Below, piece by piece: positions 19,259-29,111 of a DNA stretch of 64,000 nt (positions are counted from its first letter, which is position 1; every line of letters starts with the position of its first letter). The stretch is taken from the NCBI RefSeq assembly GCF_000176515.1, contig NZ_ADAQ01000013.1:25361-89360 (forward strand). The letters are read 5' to 3'. The notes under the pieces are model-generated. The model did no database searches, was not told where the DNA came from, and saw nothing but the letters and a program-made list of their open reading frames with translations. Origin of the DNA: Grimontia hollisae CIP 101886 (lineage in GTDB: Bacteria; Pseudomonadota; Gammaproteobacteria; Enterobacterales; Vibrionaceae). The translations under genes and the position numbers were made by a program.

Positions 19259-21508
19259 ATGAAGGTGATGTTCGGCATCGTAGTGGCTATTGTCTCGCTT
19301 AGAGGGTGGCCAGTGCTCCCAGAACCCTTTGTTGTGTTGGGATTTCTTGTTGTCACCCTTGCCCAACGCAAACGCATTTCCCGATTTTTTATCGGTCTTA
19401 CCATGGGGTGTTTGGTTGCTTTCAGTGCTGCGACACTGCACATGTATAAAATTAGTCACGCGTTAACAGTGACTCAGAATACTACCATAGCAGGCAAAGT
19501 TGGCAGCCTTTTTACCGGGGAAAAGCAACAAACAAGTGTAATCTTTGATGTCGACACGGTGAATGGGCAAAAACTAACCCTATTTGAACAGTTCAGGATC
19601 CGGCTGTACTGGCGCAGTGAATCACCGGTAAAGCAAGGGCAGCGATGGGAAATCACTGCCCGGGTCAGGGAACCTTATGGCAGGGTAAACGAAGCGGGTT
19701 TTGATGCTGAGACCTATTTTCTGTCCAAGCACATTCATGCTAAAGGTTCTGTGCTCTCGGCCCGGTTACGTGATGGAACGGTTTCTGTCAGGCAATCTTT
19801 GTTTGACCGTGTACGGCCAACGCTTAATGCCTTTGAAAACGGCAGGTTTCTGATCGCGCTGACCTTTGGTGAAAGGGACTTGCTGACAAGCGAGGACTGG
19901 ACAAAACTACAAAACAGCGGGTTGGCCCACCTTCTTGCTATTTCAGGTCTTCATATCGGTCTTGCATTCTTTTTCGGTTACACTGTCACAAAATGGTTAA
20001 GGCCATTTCTTACCCCATTAGACCATGGTTTATGGATCCCCTCTTTTGTGGGTCTATTAACGGCGGTGTGTTATGCCTGGCTCGCTGGCTTCAGCCTCAC
20101 CTCGCTGCGGGCACTGGTTGCTTTGTCCGTTTACACAGCAATCAGGTTATCCGGTTACAGCGTGAGCCCTTTCAATACATTGTTATTGGTGTTAACCGTT
20201 GTTCTGGTGATTGATCCGCTTTCCGTTTTCTCCATCAGTTTCTGGCTGTCATTTGGTGCGGTTTTCGTGCTTTGTATGATGACCTTTTCCGGACAAATGA
20301 ATAACGCTGAAGGTATCCGGGGTTACATCTGGCAACTGTTCAGAATGCAATGTTATTTGTTGGTTGGGATGCTGCCGGTGATGTGGGTATGGTTTGGTGG
20401 TGTCAGTTTCTTATCCCTGTTTTCTAATCTGATAGCGGTGCCCATCGTCAGCTTACTGACGGTGCCTTTGATACTGATAGCGCTGGTAATGGAATGGTTT
20501 CCCGTTGCCCAACTGTTCTGGCAAATGGCGGATATGTCACTGTGGCCGATCACCCAAATACTGGACAAGGCTAATATGGGCTGGCTGGATATCCAGAATA
20601 TTCCGTTGACATTCATTCTGGCCGTGATGGTGATCCTTTACGGGCTGACGACATTCAAGCTAATTCGGATCCCGGTGCTGGGGGCTGTTGCGTTGCTCAC
20701 CTTAGTGTCATGGCGGCATCCTAAAATCTCCCCGGACAGTTGGCGGTTGGATGTGTTTGATGTCGGGCACGGCCTCGCTGTTCTGATTGAAAAGAATCAC
20801 CACGCGATACTTTATGACACGGGCGCAGCATGGCAATCCGGTACGATTGCCCAATCCGTACTTGAGCCGGTGCTATCCCGTCGCAGGACATCACTGGATG
20901 GTTTGATATTGAGCCATAGCGACAATGATCACGCCGGTGGTGCTTCATGGGTCATTGAGCACCTTGAGCCTGCATGGGTGAGGAGCGGGGAAATTTCTGC
21001 GGACTATCTGCCGTGTCTGGCAGGGGAGAGCTGGGCATGGCAGGGATTGAGGTTTGAAGTGTTATCCCCCGGCATGCTCCGCAACGATGCCAGAAATGAG
21101 GATTCCTGCGTGATTCGGGTATCCGACGGCCAACATTCGGTGCTGTTAACGGGTGATCTGCCAAAAGCGCAGGAAAACGGGTTGGTAGACAAAACTATTG
21201 AAGTACGTGCGGATGTGCTGATCGTTCCCCATCATGGCAGCAAGACATCGTCATCGCCGTCATTTCTTGATGCCGTAAACCCCCATGTAGCGATTGCATC
21301 CACCGGGCGTTATACACCCTGGAACTTGCCTAATCCCGGTGTTGTCGACAGGTATCATGAACGTAAAATTTCTTGGTATGAAACCGGACAACATGGTCAG
21401 GTAGGTGTACATTTCTCAAACAAGGGGTGGTGGGTAAGTAGCCAACGTCTTGATCTCGAGCCTTTTTGGTACAGGAAGATGTTTGGACCACCCCAAATAA
21501 AAGAGTAG
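19259..21508 (+). CDS. comEC: DNA internalization channel ComEC/Rec2
   Basis: 749-aa inner-membrane channel that brings single-stranded DNA into the cytoplasm during natural transformation. In order: DUF4131 with an OB-like fold, the multi-helix competence domain (signature LLAISGLHIGL), and a C-terminal metallo-beta-lactamase domain with HSDNDHAGG and VPHHGSKTSSS, probably the nuclease that degrades the other strand. Full length, so the strain may be transformable. Stop is 34 nt before msbA, the same order as E. coli ycaI-msbA. Confidence 0.93.
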   Translation: MKVMFGIVVAIVSLRGWPVLPEPFVVLGFLVVTLAQRKRISRFFIGLTMGCLVAFSAATLHMYKISHALTVTQNTTIAGKVGSLFTGEKQQTSVIFDVDTVNGQKLTLFEQFRIRLYWRSESPVKQGQRWEITARVREPYGRVNEAGFDAETYFLSKHIHAKGSVLSARLRDGTVSVRQSLFDRVRPTLNAFENGRFLIALTFGERDLLTSEDWTKLQNSGLAHLLAISGLHIGLAFFFGYTVTKWLRPFLTPLDHGLWIPSFVGLLTAVCYAWLAGFSLTSLRALVALSVYTAIRLSGYSVSPFNTLLLVLTVVLVIDPLSVFSISFWLSFGAVFVLCMMTFSGQMNNAEGIRGYIWQLFRMQCYLLVGMLPVMWVWFGGVSFLSLFSNLIAVPIVSLLTVPLILIALVMEWFPVAQLFWQMADMSLWPITQILDKANMGWLDIQNIPLTFILAVMVILYGLTTFKLIRIPVLGAVALLTLVSWRHPKISPDSWRLDVFDVGHGLAVLIEKNHHAILYDTGAAWQSGTIAQSVLEPVLSRRRTSLDGLILSHSDNDHAGGASWVIEHLEPAWVRSGEISADYLPCLAGESWAWQGLRFEVLSPGMLRNDARNEDSCVIRVSDGQHSVLLTGDLPKAQENGLVDKTIEVRADVLIVPHHGSKTSSSPSFLDAVNPHVAIASTGRYTPWNLPNPGVVDRYHERKISWYETGQHGQVGVHFSNKGWWVSSQRLDLEPFWYRKMFGPPQIKE

Positions 21509-21542
21509 AATGCCGCTACTTGCAAGAAGATAAGCCAATAAA

Positions 21543-23300
21543 ATGTCATCAAACTACCAAGATAAAACCACCTGGGAAACCTTCAAACAGCTTTGGCCAT
21601 ACATTTCAAATTACAAAATAGGTCTGGTGGTTGCCGTCATCGCACTGGTTGTGAATGCGGCGAGTGACACATTGATGGTGTCTATGCTTAAGCCACTTCT
21701 CGACGAAGGCTTTACGTATGATGCCGTCGACAGTGATTTTCTTACATGGATGCCGCTGTATCTCGTTGGCCTGATGTTGGTGCGCGGTATTTCAAGCTTT
21801 GTTTCTGCATATGGTCTTTCCTGGGTATCCGGCAATGTCGTGATGACGATGCGTCGCCGTATGTTCAACCATTTCATGAAAATGCCGGTCAGTTTCTTTG
21901 ATAAAGAATCATCCGGTGCGCTGCTTTCCCGCATTACCTATGATTCAGAACAGGTAGCCAATGCCACCAGTGGTGCCTTAGTCAGTCTGGTACGTGAGGG
22001 GGCGTCTATCATTGGCTTGATGATCCTGATGTTTTATAACAGCTGGCAGCTTTCGGCGATCTTGTTGATCATTGCTCCCATTGTGGCTATTGCCATCCGC
22101 GTTGTCTCCAAACGGTTCCGCCAAATTTCATCCAACATGCAGGAAGCGATGGGATCGGTGACTTCTTCAGCAGAACAAATGCTGAAAGGCCATAAGGTAG
22201 TGCTGAGTTTTGGTGGACAGGATGTCGAAAAAACACGTTTTGAAGAAGTGTCTAACCGCATGCGCCAGCAAACCATGAAGCTGGTATCGGCACAGGCGAT
22301 TGCGAACCCGGTTATTCAGTTGATTGCGTCTTTTGCGCTGGTGGCTGTTCTGGTTCTGGCAAATACCGATGCTATCCGCAGTGAATTGAGCGCAGGTACG
22401 TTTGCGGTTGTCTTCGCCGCCATGTTTGGAATGATGCGCCCCCTCAAAGCGCTGACGAATGTCACATCCCAGTTCCAGCGTGGTATGGCAGCGTGTAATA
22501 GCCTGTTCGAACTGATGGAAATGGACACCGAGAAAGACAACGGCAAACACGTTGCAGAGCGCGTGAAAGGCGACATTAAAGTGAATGATGTTGTGTTCAC
22601 CTATCCAACCAAAGATGCGCCGGCGCTGAACCACGTGACCTTTGATTTACCAGCAGGAAAAACACTGGCTCTGGTGGGCCGTTCCGGTTCGGGTAAGAGT
22701 ACCATTGCCAATCTGCTGACCCGCTTTTACGACATCGATAGCGGTGAGATCTTAATCGATGGCGTAAAAATTGAAGATTACACCCTGAGTAACCTGCGTG
22801 AGCAGGTGGCGATTGTTTCCCAGAACGTGCACCTGTTTAATGACACCATTGCCAACAACATCGCGTATGCCGCAGAAGACAAATACACCCGTGAAGAGAT
22901 CGAACGGGCGGCAGATTTGGCTTACGCTTCTGACTTTATCCGCAGTATGGATAACGGTTTTGATACGGTGATCGGCGAAAATGGCGTGAGTCTGTCTGGC
23001 GGTCAGCGCCAGCGAATTGCCATAGCCCGCGCACTGTTGCGTGACGCGCCGGTATTGATTCTTGACGAAGCGACATCGGCACTGGATACCGAATCTGAGC
23101 GCGCTATTCAGGCGGCGTTGGATGAACTCCAGAAAGATCGTACTGTACTGGTGATTGCACACCGACTTTCAACTATCGAAAACGCCGATCAAATTCTGGT
23201 GGTTGATGAGGGTGAAATTGTTGAGCGTGGTACTCACGCTGAGTTGCTCGCGAAAGAAGGTGCTTACGCCCAGTTGCACCGCATCCAGTTTGGAGAATAA
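21543..23300 (+). CDS. msbA: Lipid A flippase MsbA
   Basis: 585-aa half-transporter that flips core-lipid A across the inner membrane. N-terminal six-helix domain (about 25-310), then the ATPase with Walker [10 protein letters not shown] (about residue 380), signature LSGGQRQR, Walker [13 protein letters not shown] and H-loop IAHR. Full length compared with E. coli MsbA (582 aa). Followed three bases later by lpxK. Confidence 0.97.
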   Translation: MSSNYQDKTTWETFKQLWPYISNYKIGLVVAVIALVVNAASDTLMVSMLKPLLDEGFTYDAVDSDFLTWMPLYLVGLMLVRGISSFVSAYGLSWVSGNVVMTMRRRMFNHFMKMPVSFFDKESSGALLSRITYDSEQVANATSGALVSLVREGASIIGLMILMFYNSWQLSAILLIIAPIVAIAIRVVSKRFRQISSNMQEAMGSVTSSAEQMLKGHKVVLSFGGQDVEKTRFEEVSNRMRQQTMKLVSAQAIANPVIQLIASFALVAVLVLANTDAIRSELSAGTFAVVFAAMFGMMRPLKALTNVTSQFQRGMAACNSLFELMEMDTEKDNGKHVAERVKGDIKVNDVVFTYPTKDAPALNHVTFDLPAGKTLALVGRSGSGKSTIANLLTRFYDIDSGEILIDGVKIEDYTLSNLREQVAIVSQNVHLFNDTIANNIAYAAEDKYTREEIERAADLAYASDFIRSMDNGFDTVIGENGVSLSGGQRQRIAIARALLRDAPVLILDEATSALDTESERAIQAALDELQKDRTVLVIAHRLSTIENADQILVVDEGEIVERGTHAELLAKEGAYAQLHRIQFGE

Positions 23301-23303
23301 GGC

Positions 23304-24335
23304 TTGGCAGGGCTGGTCGAAAAAATCTGGTTTGACAACCACCCGCTAGGTTGGATTGGGGCGCCACTCCTGTGGCCTCTCAGCAAGCTGTTTGGCGCGA
23401 TTGCGAAAAAGCGCCGGGCAGCATATCTTGCTGGAACCAATGGCGCGTACAAAGCCCCTGTGCCTGTGATTGTGGTGGGTAACATCACCGTCGGTGGGAA
23501 CGGTAAAACACCGGTGGTGGTTTGGCTGGTTGAACAGCTGAAAGCCAAGGGTTTTAATCCCGGTGTGGTGTCCCGCGGCTACGGTGGCAAGGCAGGCAGT
23601 TATCCATTTATTGTCGATGAAAACACAGGCACTGAGCAGGCGGGGGATGAGCCAGTGCTGATTTATCAGCGTACCCAGGCCCCTGTTGCTATCTCACCTG
23701 TCCGCAGCGATGCCGTCAAAGCGTTACTGCCATTGGGAGTCGACATTGTTATCACTGACGATGGCCTCCAACATTACAAACTGGGCCGTGACATCGAATT
23801 TGTGATTGTTGATGGCGAGCGTCGTTTCGGGAATGGGCATTACATGCCGTTAGGCCCGCTCCGTGAACAAACCGACAGATTAAGCAGCGTTGATTTTGTG
23901 GTTTGTAACGGCGGTGAGGCACACGCCGGCGAAGTGGCGATGACGCTAAAGCCTGCGAAATTCATCAACCTCAAAACCGGCGAACGGGTTTCAGCACAAT
24001 CACTCAAAGCACCGGTTGCTTTTGCTGGCATTGGCAACCCCCAGCGCTTTTTTAATACGCTCCAGACGTTAGGTATCAACCCGGTGCATTGCGAGCCTTT
24101 TGCCGATCATAAAGCGTTTGAGTATGCGCAATTGGACGTGCTGGCAAAGAAAGGCCAGAATTTGCTGATGACCGAGAAAGACGCCGTGAAATGCCGTGCT
24201 TTTATCAACCAGCACCCAGAGATTGAAAATTGGTGGTATTTGCCAGTAGATGCTGTGTTCAGCGACGCAGATACGGCCAACATTTTAAACAACATCATGA
24301 AAGTGAAGGATGGATATGGATCACCGACTGCTTGA
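23304..24335 (+). CDS. lpxK: Tetraacyldisaccharide 4'-kinase LpxK
   Basis: 343-aa membrane-associated kinase that phosphorylates the lipid A precursor at the 4' position. P-loop [13 protein letters not shown] at residues 59-70 and segments [19 protein letters not shown] and [10 protein letters not shown] as in E. coli. A TTG at 23304, with GGAG eight bases upstream, gives the N-terminus expected from relatives ([12 protein letters not shown]); no better ATG exists. Overlaps ycaR. Confidence 0.94.
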   Translation: MAGLVEKIWFDNHPLGWIGAPLLWPLSKLFGAIAKKRRAAYLAGTNGAYKAPVPVIVVGNITVGGNGKTPVVVWLVEQLKAKGFNPGVVSRGYGGKAGSYPFIVDENTGTEQAGDEPVLIYQRTQAPVAISPVRSDAVKALLPLGVDIVITDDGLQHYKLGRDIEFVIVDGERRFGNGHYMPLGPLREQTDRLSSVDFVVCNGGEAHAGEVAMTLKPAKFINLKTGERVSAQSLKAPVAFAGIGNPQRFFNTLQTLGINPVHCEPFADHKAFEYAQLDVLAKKGQNLLMTEKDAVKCRAFINQHPEIENWWYLPVDAVFSDADTANILNNIMKVKDGYGSPTA

Positions 24336-24498
24336 AATCGTGGCTTGCCCTGCGTGCAAGGGAAAGCTCAACTATAACAAAGAAAAAAACGAGTTGGTCT
24401 GCAAGTTTGACCGCCTGGCGTATCCGATCCGTGAAGGCATTCCTGTCATGCTGACCACAGAAGCGCGCGAAATGTCTTCTGACGAGGTTAAACAATGA
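24316..24498 (+). CDS. ycaR: Trm112-family zinc-binding small protein YcaR
   Basis: 60-aa protein starting [18 protein letters not shown], with the CPAC pair (Cys11, Cys14) of the Trm112/UPF0434 family. Function unknown in bacteria; eukaryotic Trm112 activates methyltransferases. The ATG at 24316 matches the E. coli protein start and has AAGGA upstream; an ATG two codons earlier is also possible. It begins inside lpxK and overlaps kdsB by four bases. Confidence 0.92.
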   Translation: MDHRLLEIVACPACKGKLNYNKEKNELVCKFDRLAYPIREGIPVMLTTEAREMSSDEVKQ

Positions 24499-25247
24499 GA
24501 TTCACCGTGGTGATCCCGGCGCGGTATGCATCGAGCCGTTTACCGGCAAAACCCCTGGTCGATATCGGCGGAAAACCCATGATCCAGTGGGTGTATGAGC
24601 AGGCCATTAAATCCGGTGCAGAACGGGTCATTATCGCGACTGACGACCAGCGCATTGTGGATGCGGCTAATGCTTTTGGTGGTGAAGTGTGCATGACGCG
24701 GGAGGATCACCAGTCGGGTACCGAGCGCTTGGCGGAAGTGGTTGAGAAATACGGTCTTGAGGCCGACGAGATCATCGTCAACGTGCAGGGTGACGAGCCG
24801 CTTATTCCGCCCAGTGTGATCCGTCAGGTGGCAGAAAACCTGGCGCGCAGCGATGCCCCCATGTCGACGCTGGCGGTGAATATCGATCACCAGGATGAAG
24901 TGTTCAACCCTAATGCTGTTAAAGTGGTCACGGATAAAGATGGCTACGCACTATACTTCAGCCGTGCCACTATCCCCTGGGATCGTGACAACTTTGCCAA
25001 AGTACCGGCGGAAATTCACCAAAACCTGAAGCGTCATATTGGTATCTACGGCTACCGTGCCGGCTTTATCAAGACGTATATCAACTGGGCGCCCAGTCCG
25101 ATTGAACACATTGAGTGCCTCGAACAGCTCCGCGTACTCTGGTATGGCGAGAAGATCCATGTTGATGTGGCGGTTGAAGCGCCACCACCTGGGGTAGATA
25201 CGCCGGAAGATTTAGACGTAGTAAGAAAGTGGGTTGCTTCCCAGTAA
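24495..25247 (+). CDS. kdsB: CMP-KDO synthetase KdsB
   Basis: 250-aa cytosolic 3-deoxy-manno-octulosonate cytidylyltransferase that activates KDO for inner-core LPS. Nucleotidyltransferase opening [29 protein letters not shown] and [11 protein letters not shown] are family motifs. Last gene of comEC-msbA-lpxK-ycaR-kdsB; E. coli has the same order with ycaQ inserted between lpxK and ycaR. Confidence 0.97.
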   Translation: MRFTVVIPARYASSRLPAKPLVDIGGKPMIQWVYEQAIKSGAERVIIATDDQRIVDAANAFGGEVCMTREDHQSGTERLAEVVEKYGLEADEIIVNVQGDEPLIPPSVIRQVAENLARSDAPMSTLAVNIDHQDEVFNPNAVKVVTDKDGYALYFSRATIPWDRDNFAKVPAEIHQNLKRHIGIYGYRAGFIKTYINWAPSPIEHIECLEQLRVLWYGEKIHVDVAVEAPPPGVDTPEDLDVVRKWVASQ

Positions 25248-25290
25248 GCCTCAGCGACCACGGATAAGAACAACGCCCCTCAAATGAACT

Positions 25291-25330
25291 GCCCCCAATA
25301 GTTGGACAACCAATTATTGGGGGGCTTTTT
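25291..25330. terminator. Strong terminator after kdsB
   Basis: Long hairpin: GCCCCCAATA (25291-25300) pairs with TATTGGGGGGC, continued by an inner TTGG / CCAA with loop ACAA, then TTTTTA. Lies between convergent kdsB and elyC. Confidence 0.9.
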
Positions 25331-25344
25331 ATGTCCATGACAGT

Positions 25345-26160
25345 TTATTCACCCGATGAGGGAGATGTCACAGGATCGCCTTGCATTACCGCTTCTTGCT
25401 GTGAGACTTTGTCACGAAGACGTTGCCAGATCTGTCCCAGATTTTCTTGCCAGTAGCGTTCAAACTGCTCAAGGTACTGCGCCCGTGGCCCATATTTAAT
25501 CCAAGGCTGGCGGATCTCTTTTTGCGCCATAAAGTTGGTGGGGGCCGGGATGGGATTCAAACCTGCGTTTTGAAACTCATATACGGCACGTGGCATATGA
25601 TTGGCGGAGGTCACCAGTACCAAATTGCTGTCACCGACCACAGATGCTGCCTGAAATGCTTCTTCCCACGTATCTTTGGCGGTTTCCAGCAGCAGAATGT
25701 TGTTCTTGTTAACCCCCATCGCCAGCGCGACACGCGCCAACATACGGGCGTGACTGACTTCATAACCACCATCGTAGCCTGACAGGATCAATTTGGAGGT
25801 CGGGTACATAAAGTGAATGCGGATACCTTCCATCAATCTCATCAAAGCCACACGTGACAATTCTGATGTGGGGGGAAGCTCATCATCAACAACATGCCCG
25901 TGGCCCAGTACCATCACATAGTCAACCGGCTCTTTCGTTGGTAGGAAAGGTTGATATTGTCTTTCGAGTTTGATCAGCAGTGACGATGTGAATGGTTGGA
26001 AAGACGTGAGGAAGATTAACAGCAACGAAACAAAAACCAAAAAAGAGCCGAAGCCTTTTCGCTGCGTAAACCAGATCAGAAAGAGGCCGAAGAATCCAAT
26101 AAGCAGTAGCGCAGGCAAGGGCATCAGTAAAGTTGATATGAGTTTTTTTAGTTCAAACAT
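25345..26160 (-). CDS. elyC: Envelope biogenesis factor ElyC (DUF218)
   Basis: 271-aa inner-membrane protein, YcbC in E. coli. Two N-terminal helices (about 12-32 and 38-58) precede a DUF218 domain that opens VDYVMVLGHGHVVDDE and includes VLVTSANHMPRA. In E. coli ElyC supports undecaprenyl carrier metabolism and peptidoglycan assembly at low temperature. Divergent from cmoM, as in the E. coli kdsB-ycbC-smtA region though here on the opposite strand. Confidence 0.92.
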   Translation of the reverse strand: MFELKKLISTLLMPLPALLLIGFFGLFLIWFTQRKGFGSFLVFVSLLLIFLTSFQPFTSSLLIKLERQYQPFLPTKEPVDYVMVLGHGHVVDDELPPTSELSRVALMRLMEGIRIHFMYPTSKLILSGYDGGYEVSHARMLARVALAMGVNKNNILLLETAKDTWEEAFQAASVVGDSNLVLVTSANHMPRAVYEFQNAGLNPIPAPTNFMAQKEIRQPWIKYGPRAQYLEQFERYWQENLGQIWQRLRDKVSQQEAVMQGDPVTSPSSGE

Positions 26161-26273
26161 GAAATGTCGCCCGAAATATAGTCAAACAGGGGTCAGAAAG
26201 TGCATCAGGCCTTTATTAACGGCAGCCTTGTGCGAAAATAACCCCCTTAGCAGACAATGATAACGAAGGCACT

Positions 26274-27056
26274 GTGACAGAGGATAGAAATTTCGACGAC
26301 ATTGCCCACAAATTTGTTAAAAACATCTATGGCTCAGGCAAAGGAGAAATCCGCCAAGCCGTTGTTTGGCAAGATCTCGAATCCATACTTAACCGTTTGG
26401 GCGAAGCCAGTTCACTAGACATTTTGGACGCTGGAGGCGGTTTGGCGCAGTTATCGCAACAAATCGCACGTCGGGGGCACAACGTCACCTTGTGTGATCT
26501 TTCTTCACAGATGCTCGCTCTGGCGGAAAAAGGCATCGAAGAAGCGGGCCTTCTGCCGCAATATCGCTTCGTGCATGCGCCGGTGCAGGAAATCGCACGG
26601 CATGTTGATAAACAGTTCGATTTGATGCTTTTCCATGCTGTGATGGAATGGCTTGCGGAGCCACGTCACGCGCTGGATGTTGTATTGTCACAAGTTAAGC
26701 CGGGCGGTGTTGCGTCAGTCATGTTCTACAACCAAAATGGCCTGCTGTTTAAAAACCTTATTTGCGGCAACCTGACCCATGTAGAAGAAGGCATGCCGTA
26801 TCGTAAACGCTTTAAACTCCAACCTCAGAAAGGTCTCCAGCCGGAAGACGTTTACCAATGGATAGAAGAAGCAGGTTTTACTATTTTGGGGAAAAGTGGT
26901 GTCCGCACGTTCCATGACTATATGAAAGACACAAGAACGGGTGAATTTACCTTTGAACAGGTCGTGGCGATGGAGCAGAAGCTCTGCCGCCAGGAACCCT
27001 TTATCTCGTTGGGCCGCTACATTCACGTGTACGCGCAGCGTCCCCTCGAAGCATAA
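26274..27056 (+). CDS. cmoM: tRNA 5-carboxymethoxyuridine methyltransferase CmoM
   Basis: 260-aa SAM-dependent methyltransferase (formerly SmtA) that methylates cmo5U34 of certain tRNAs. The opening [20 protein letters not shown] motif [11 protein letters not shown] and the closing [13 protein letters not shown] match E. coli CmoM. GTG start at 26274 with AAGG upstream. Stands 29 nt before mukF and is likely cotranscribed with mukFEB, as in E. coli. Confidence 0.94.
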   Translation: MTEDRNFDDIAHKFVKNIYGSGKGEIRQAVVWQDLESILNRLGEASSLDILDAGGGLAQLSQQIARRGHNVTLCDLSSQMLALAEKGIEEAGLLPQYRFVHAPVQEIARHVDKQFDLMLFHAVMEWLAEPRHALDVVLSQVKPGGVASVMFYNQNGLLFKNLICGNLTHVEEGMPYRKRFKLQPQKGLQPEDVYQWIEEAGFTILGKSGVRTFHDYMKDTRTGEFTFEQVVAMEQKLCRQEPFISLGRYIHVYAQRPLEA

Positions 27057-27085
27057 CGATTATAAGTAGACAACAAGGAAAACGG

Positions 27086-28408
27086 ATGAGCGAATTCTCT
27101 CAGACTGTTCCTGAGTTGGTCGGTTGGGTGAAAACGAACGATTTCTCTCTCAATCTACCGCCGGAACGGCTGGCATTTCTCCTTGCCGTTGCTGTGCTCA
27201 GCAGCGAGCGCTATGAGGAGGAGCTAGGGGAAGGGGAACTGATTGATGCATTCCGTATCGTCAGTGACCAATTCGATCAAGCTAGCGAAACCATCGCGTT
27301 CCGCGCGAACAATGCCATCAACGACTTGGTACGCAGTCGCCTGCTGAGCCGTTTCACCAGTGAAATGACAGACGGCGCGAGTATTTACCGCCTCACGCCG
27401 TTGGCGCTGGGGATTAGCGATTATTATGCGCGTCATCGTGAGTACAGCTCCCTGAAATTGTCAATTCAACTGTCTATGGTCGCAGATGAGATTGATAAAG
27501 CGCTGGGTGCCGCCGAAGAAAACGGTGATGCAGAGTTCTGGCGAAAAAATGTTTACGGCGTGTTGAAGTATTCTGTGGCGGAAATCTTCGATCGTATCGA
27601 TTTGAATCAGCGCACCATGGATGAACAACAGCAGAAAGTGAAAGACGATATTGCAGCACTGCTGAATCAGGATTGGCAGGCCGCCATTGCCAATTGTGAG
27701 CATCTCCTGAACGAAACCTCCAGTACATTGCGTGAACTCCAGGACACCCTGCAATCCGCGGGAGACCAATTGCAATCCCAGTTGTTGAACATTCAAGAGC
27801 AGGTTCAGGGTCGTGATGATCTGGAGTTTGTTGATGCGATGATCTACAGCCTGCAAATGAAGCTGGATCGGATTGTGAACTGGGGTCAGCAGGCGATTGA
27901 CCTGTGGATCGGTTATGACCGTCACGTACACAAATTTATTCGTAATGCCATCGACATGGACAAGAACCGTGCGTTCAGCCAGCGCTTGCGCCAGTCGGTG
28001 ACAGAATATTTTGATAACCCATGGTTCCTGACGTTTGCTGATGCAGAGCGTCTGCGCGATATGCGCGACGAGGCTCTGGTGCTTCGCGACGATGAAGTGA
28101 CAGGCGAAATGCCGGCAGAGGTTGAATTTGAGGAACTGACACTGGTTAACGACCAATTGAGTGACCAAATTGCAGACATGCTTTCCCGACACCGCGCAAC
28201 AGGTGAAGGCATTGATTTGGGCGTGGTACTGAAAAACTATCTGGCTCAACACCCAAGAGCCCGCCATTTCGATTTAGCGAGACTCGTGATCAACCAGGCG
28301 GTTCGCCTCGGTTATTCGCAGTCTGATATGAATGCAATCCAGCCGGACTGGCAGGCAATTAACGATTATGGAGCCAAGGTACAAGCAAATGTCATCGATA
28401 AATATTGA
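27086..28408 (+). CDS. mukF: Condensin kleisin subunit MukF
   Basis: 440-aa kleisin of the MukBEF chromosome organiser, same length as E. coli MukF. N-terminal winged-helix dimerisation domain (segment [18 protein letters not shown]), central helical region that binds MukB necks and MukE, and a C-terminal domain that binds the MukB head. AAGGAAA ribosome site. The mukE start lies inside its 3' end. Confidence 0.97.
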   Translation: MSEFSQTVPELVGWVKTNDFSLNLPPERLAFLLAVAVLSSERYEEELGEGELIDAFRIVSDQFDQASETIAFRANNAINDLVRSRLLSRFTSEMTDGASIYRLTPLALGISDYYARHREYSSLKLSIQLSMVADEIDKALGAAEENGDAEFWRKNVYGVLKYSVAEIFDRIDLNQRTMDEQQQKVKDDIAALLNQDWQAAIANCEHLLNETSSTLRELQDTLQSAGDQLQSQLLNIQEQVQGRDDLEFVDAMIYSLQMKLDRIVNWGQQAIDLWIGYDRHVHKFIRNAIDMDKNRAFSQRLRQSVTEYFDNPWFLTFADAERLRDMRDEALVLRDDEVTGEMPAEVEFEELTLVNDQLSDQIADMLSRHRATGEGIDLGVVLKNYLAQHPRARHFDLARLVINQAVRLGYSQSDMNAIQPDWQAINDYGAKVQANVIDKY

Positions 28409-29111
28409 AGAATTTATGCCGGAAGAATTGGCCAAGGCGATTGCCAATCCGTTGTTTCCGGCGTTGGATAGTGCATTGCGTGCTGGCCGCCATATTGCCA
28501 GCGAAGATTTGGACAATCACGCCTACCTGATTGAGTTTGAAACGCCCCTGCAGCATTTCTACCAGCGCTACAACACGGAACTGGTTCGTGCGCCGGAAGG
28601 TTTCTTTTACTTGCGACCTCGTTCGACGTCACTGATTGGCCGCAGTGTACTGTCAGAGCTCGACATGCTGGTGGGCAAGGTGTTGTGTTTCCTGTACCTA
28701 AGCCCGGAGCGGTTGGCACAGGAAGGGATTTTTACCACCCAGGAGCTGTTTGACGAGCTGCTGACACTGGCAGACGAAAAGAAACTGATGAAACTGGTGA
28801 CACTGCGTGCGTCAGGTTCAGATCTTGATCGTGAAAAACTGTTCGACAAAGTGAAGACCTCCCTGCGCCGTCTTCGCCGTATCGGCATGATTGTGCCTAT
28901 TGGTGAAAATGGGAAATTCCGCGTCAGCGAAGCGACCTTCCGTTTTGGTGCGGATGTGCGTGCTGGCGATGATATCCGTGAGGCGCAGCTTCGCCTGATC
29001 CGCGACGGTGAAGCGGTGATCCACCCGCAAGAACACGTGCAAACCAGTCTACTAAAAGATGAAGAGTTCGATGAAGAAAGTACAGAGCACGATCAGGAGG
29101 CGCAGGCATGA
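28389..29111 (+). CDS. mukE: Condensin accessory subunit MukE
   Basis: 240-aa KITE-type winged-helix dimer that bridges MukF and the MukB heads. The ATG at 28389 ([20 protein letters not shown]) matches E. coli MukE; a longer frame from 28332 has an unrelated leader and is rejected. Key segments: [17 protein letters not shown] and [14 protein letters not shown]. Overlaps mukF by 20 nt and mukB by 4 nt. Confidence 0.96.
   Translation: MSSINIEEFMPEELAKAIANPLFPALDSALRAGRHIASEDLDNHAYLIEFETPLQHFYQRYNTELVRAPEGFFYLRPRSTSLIGRSVLSELDMLVGKVLCFLYLSPERLAQEGIFTTQELFDELLTLADEKKLMKLVTLRASGSDLDREKLFDKVKTSLRRLRRIGMIVPIGENGKFRVSEATFRFGADVRAGDDIREAQLRLIRDGEAVIHPQEHVQTSLLKDEEFDEESTEHDQEAQA

Noticed and set aside
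27461-28267. 268-codon frame opposite mukF
   Set aside because: Shadow of mukF; the mukF frame is conserved throughout.
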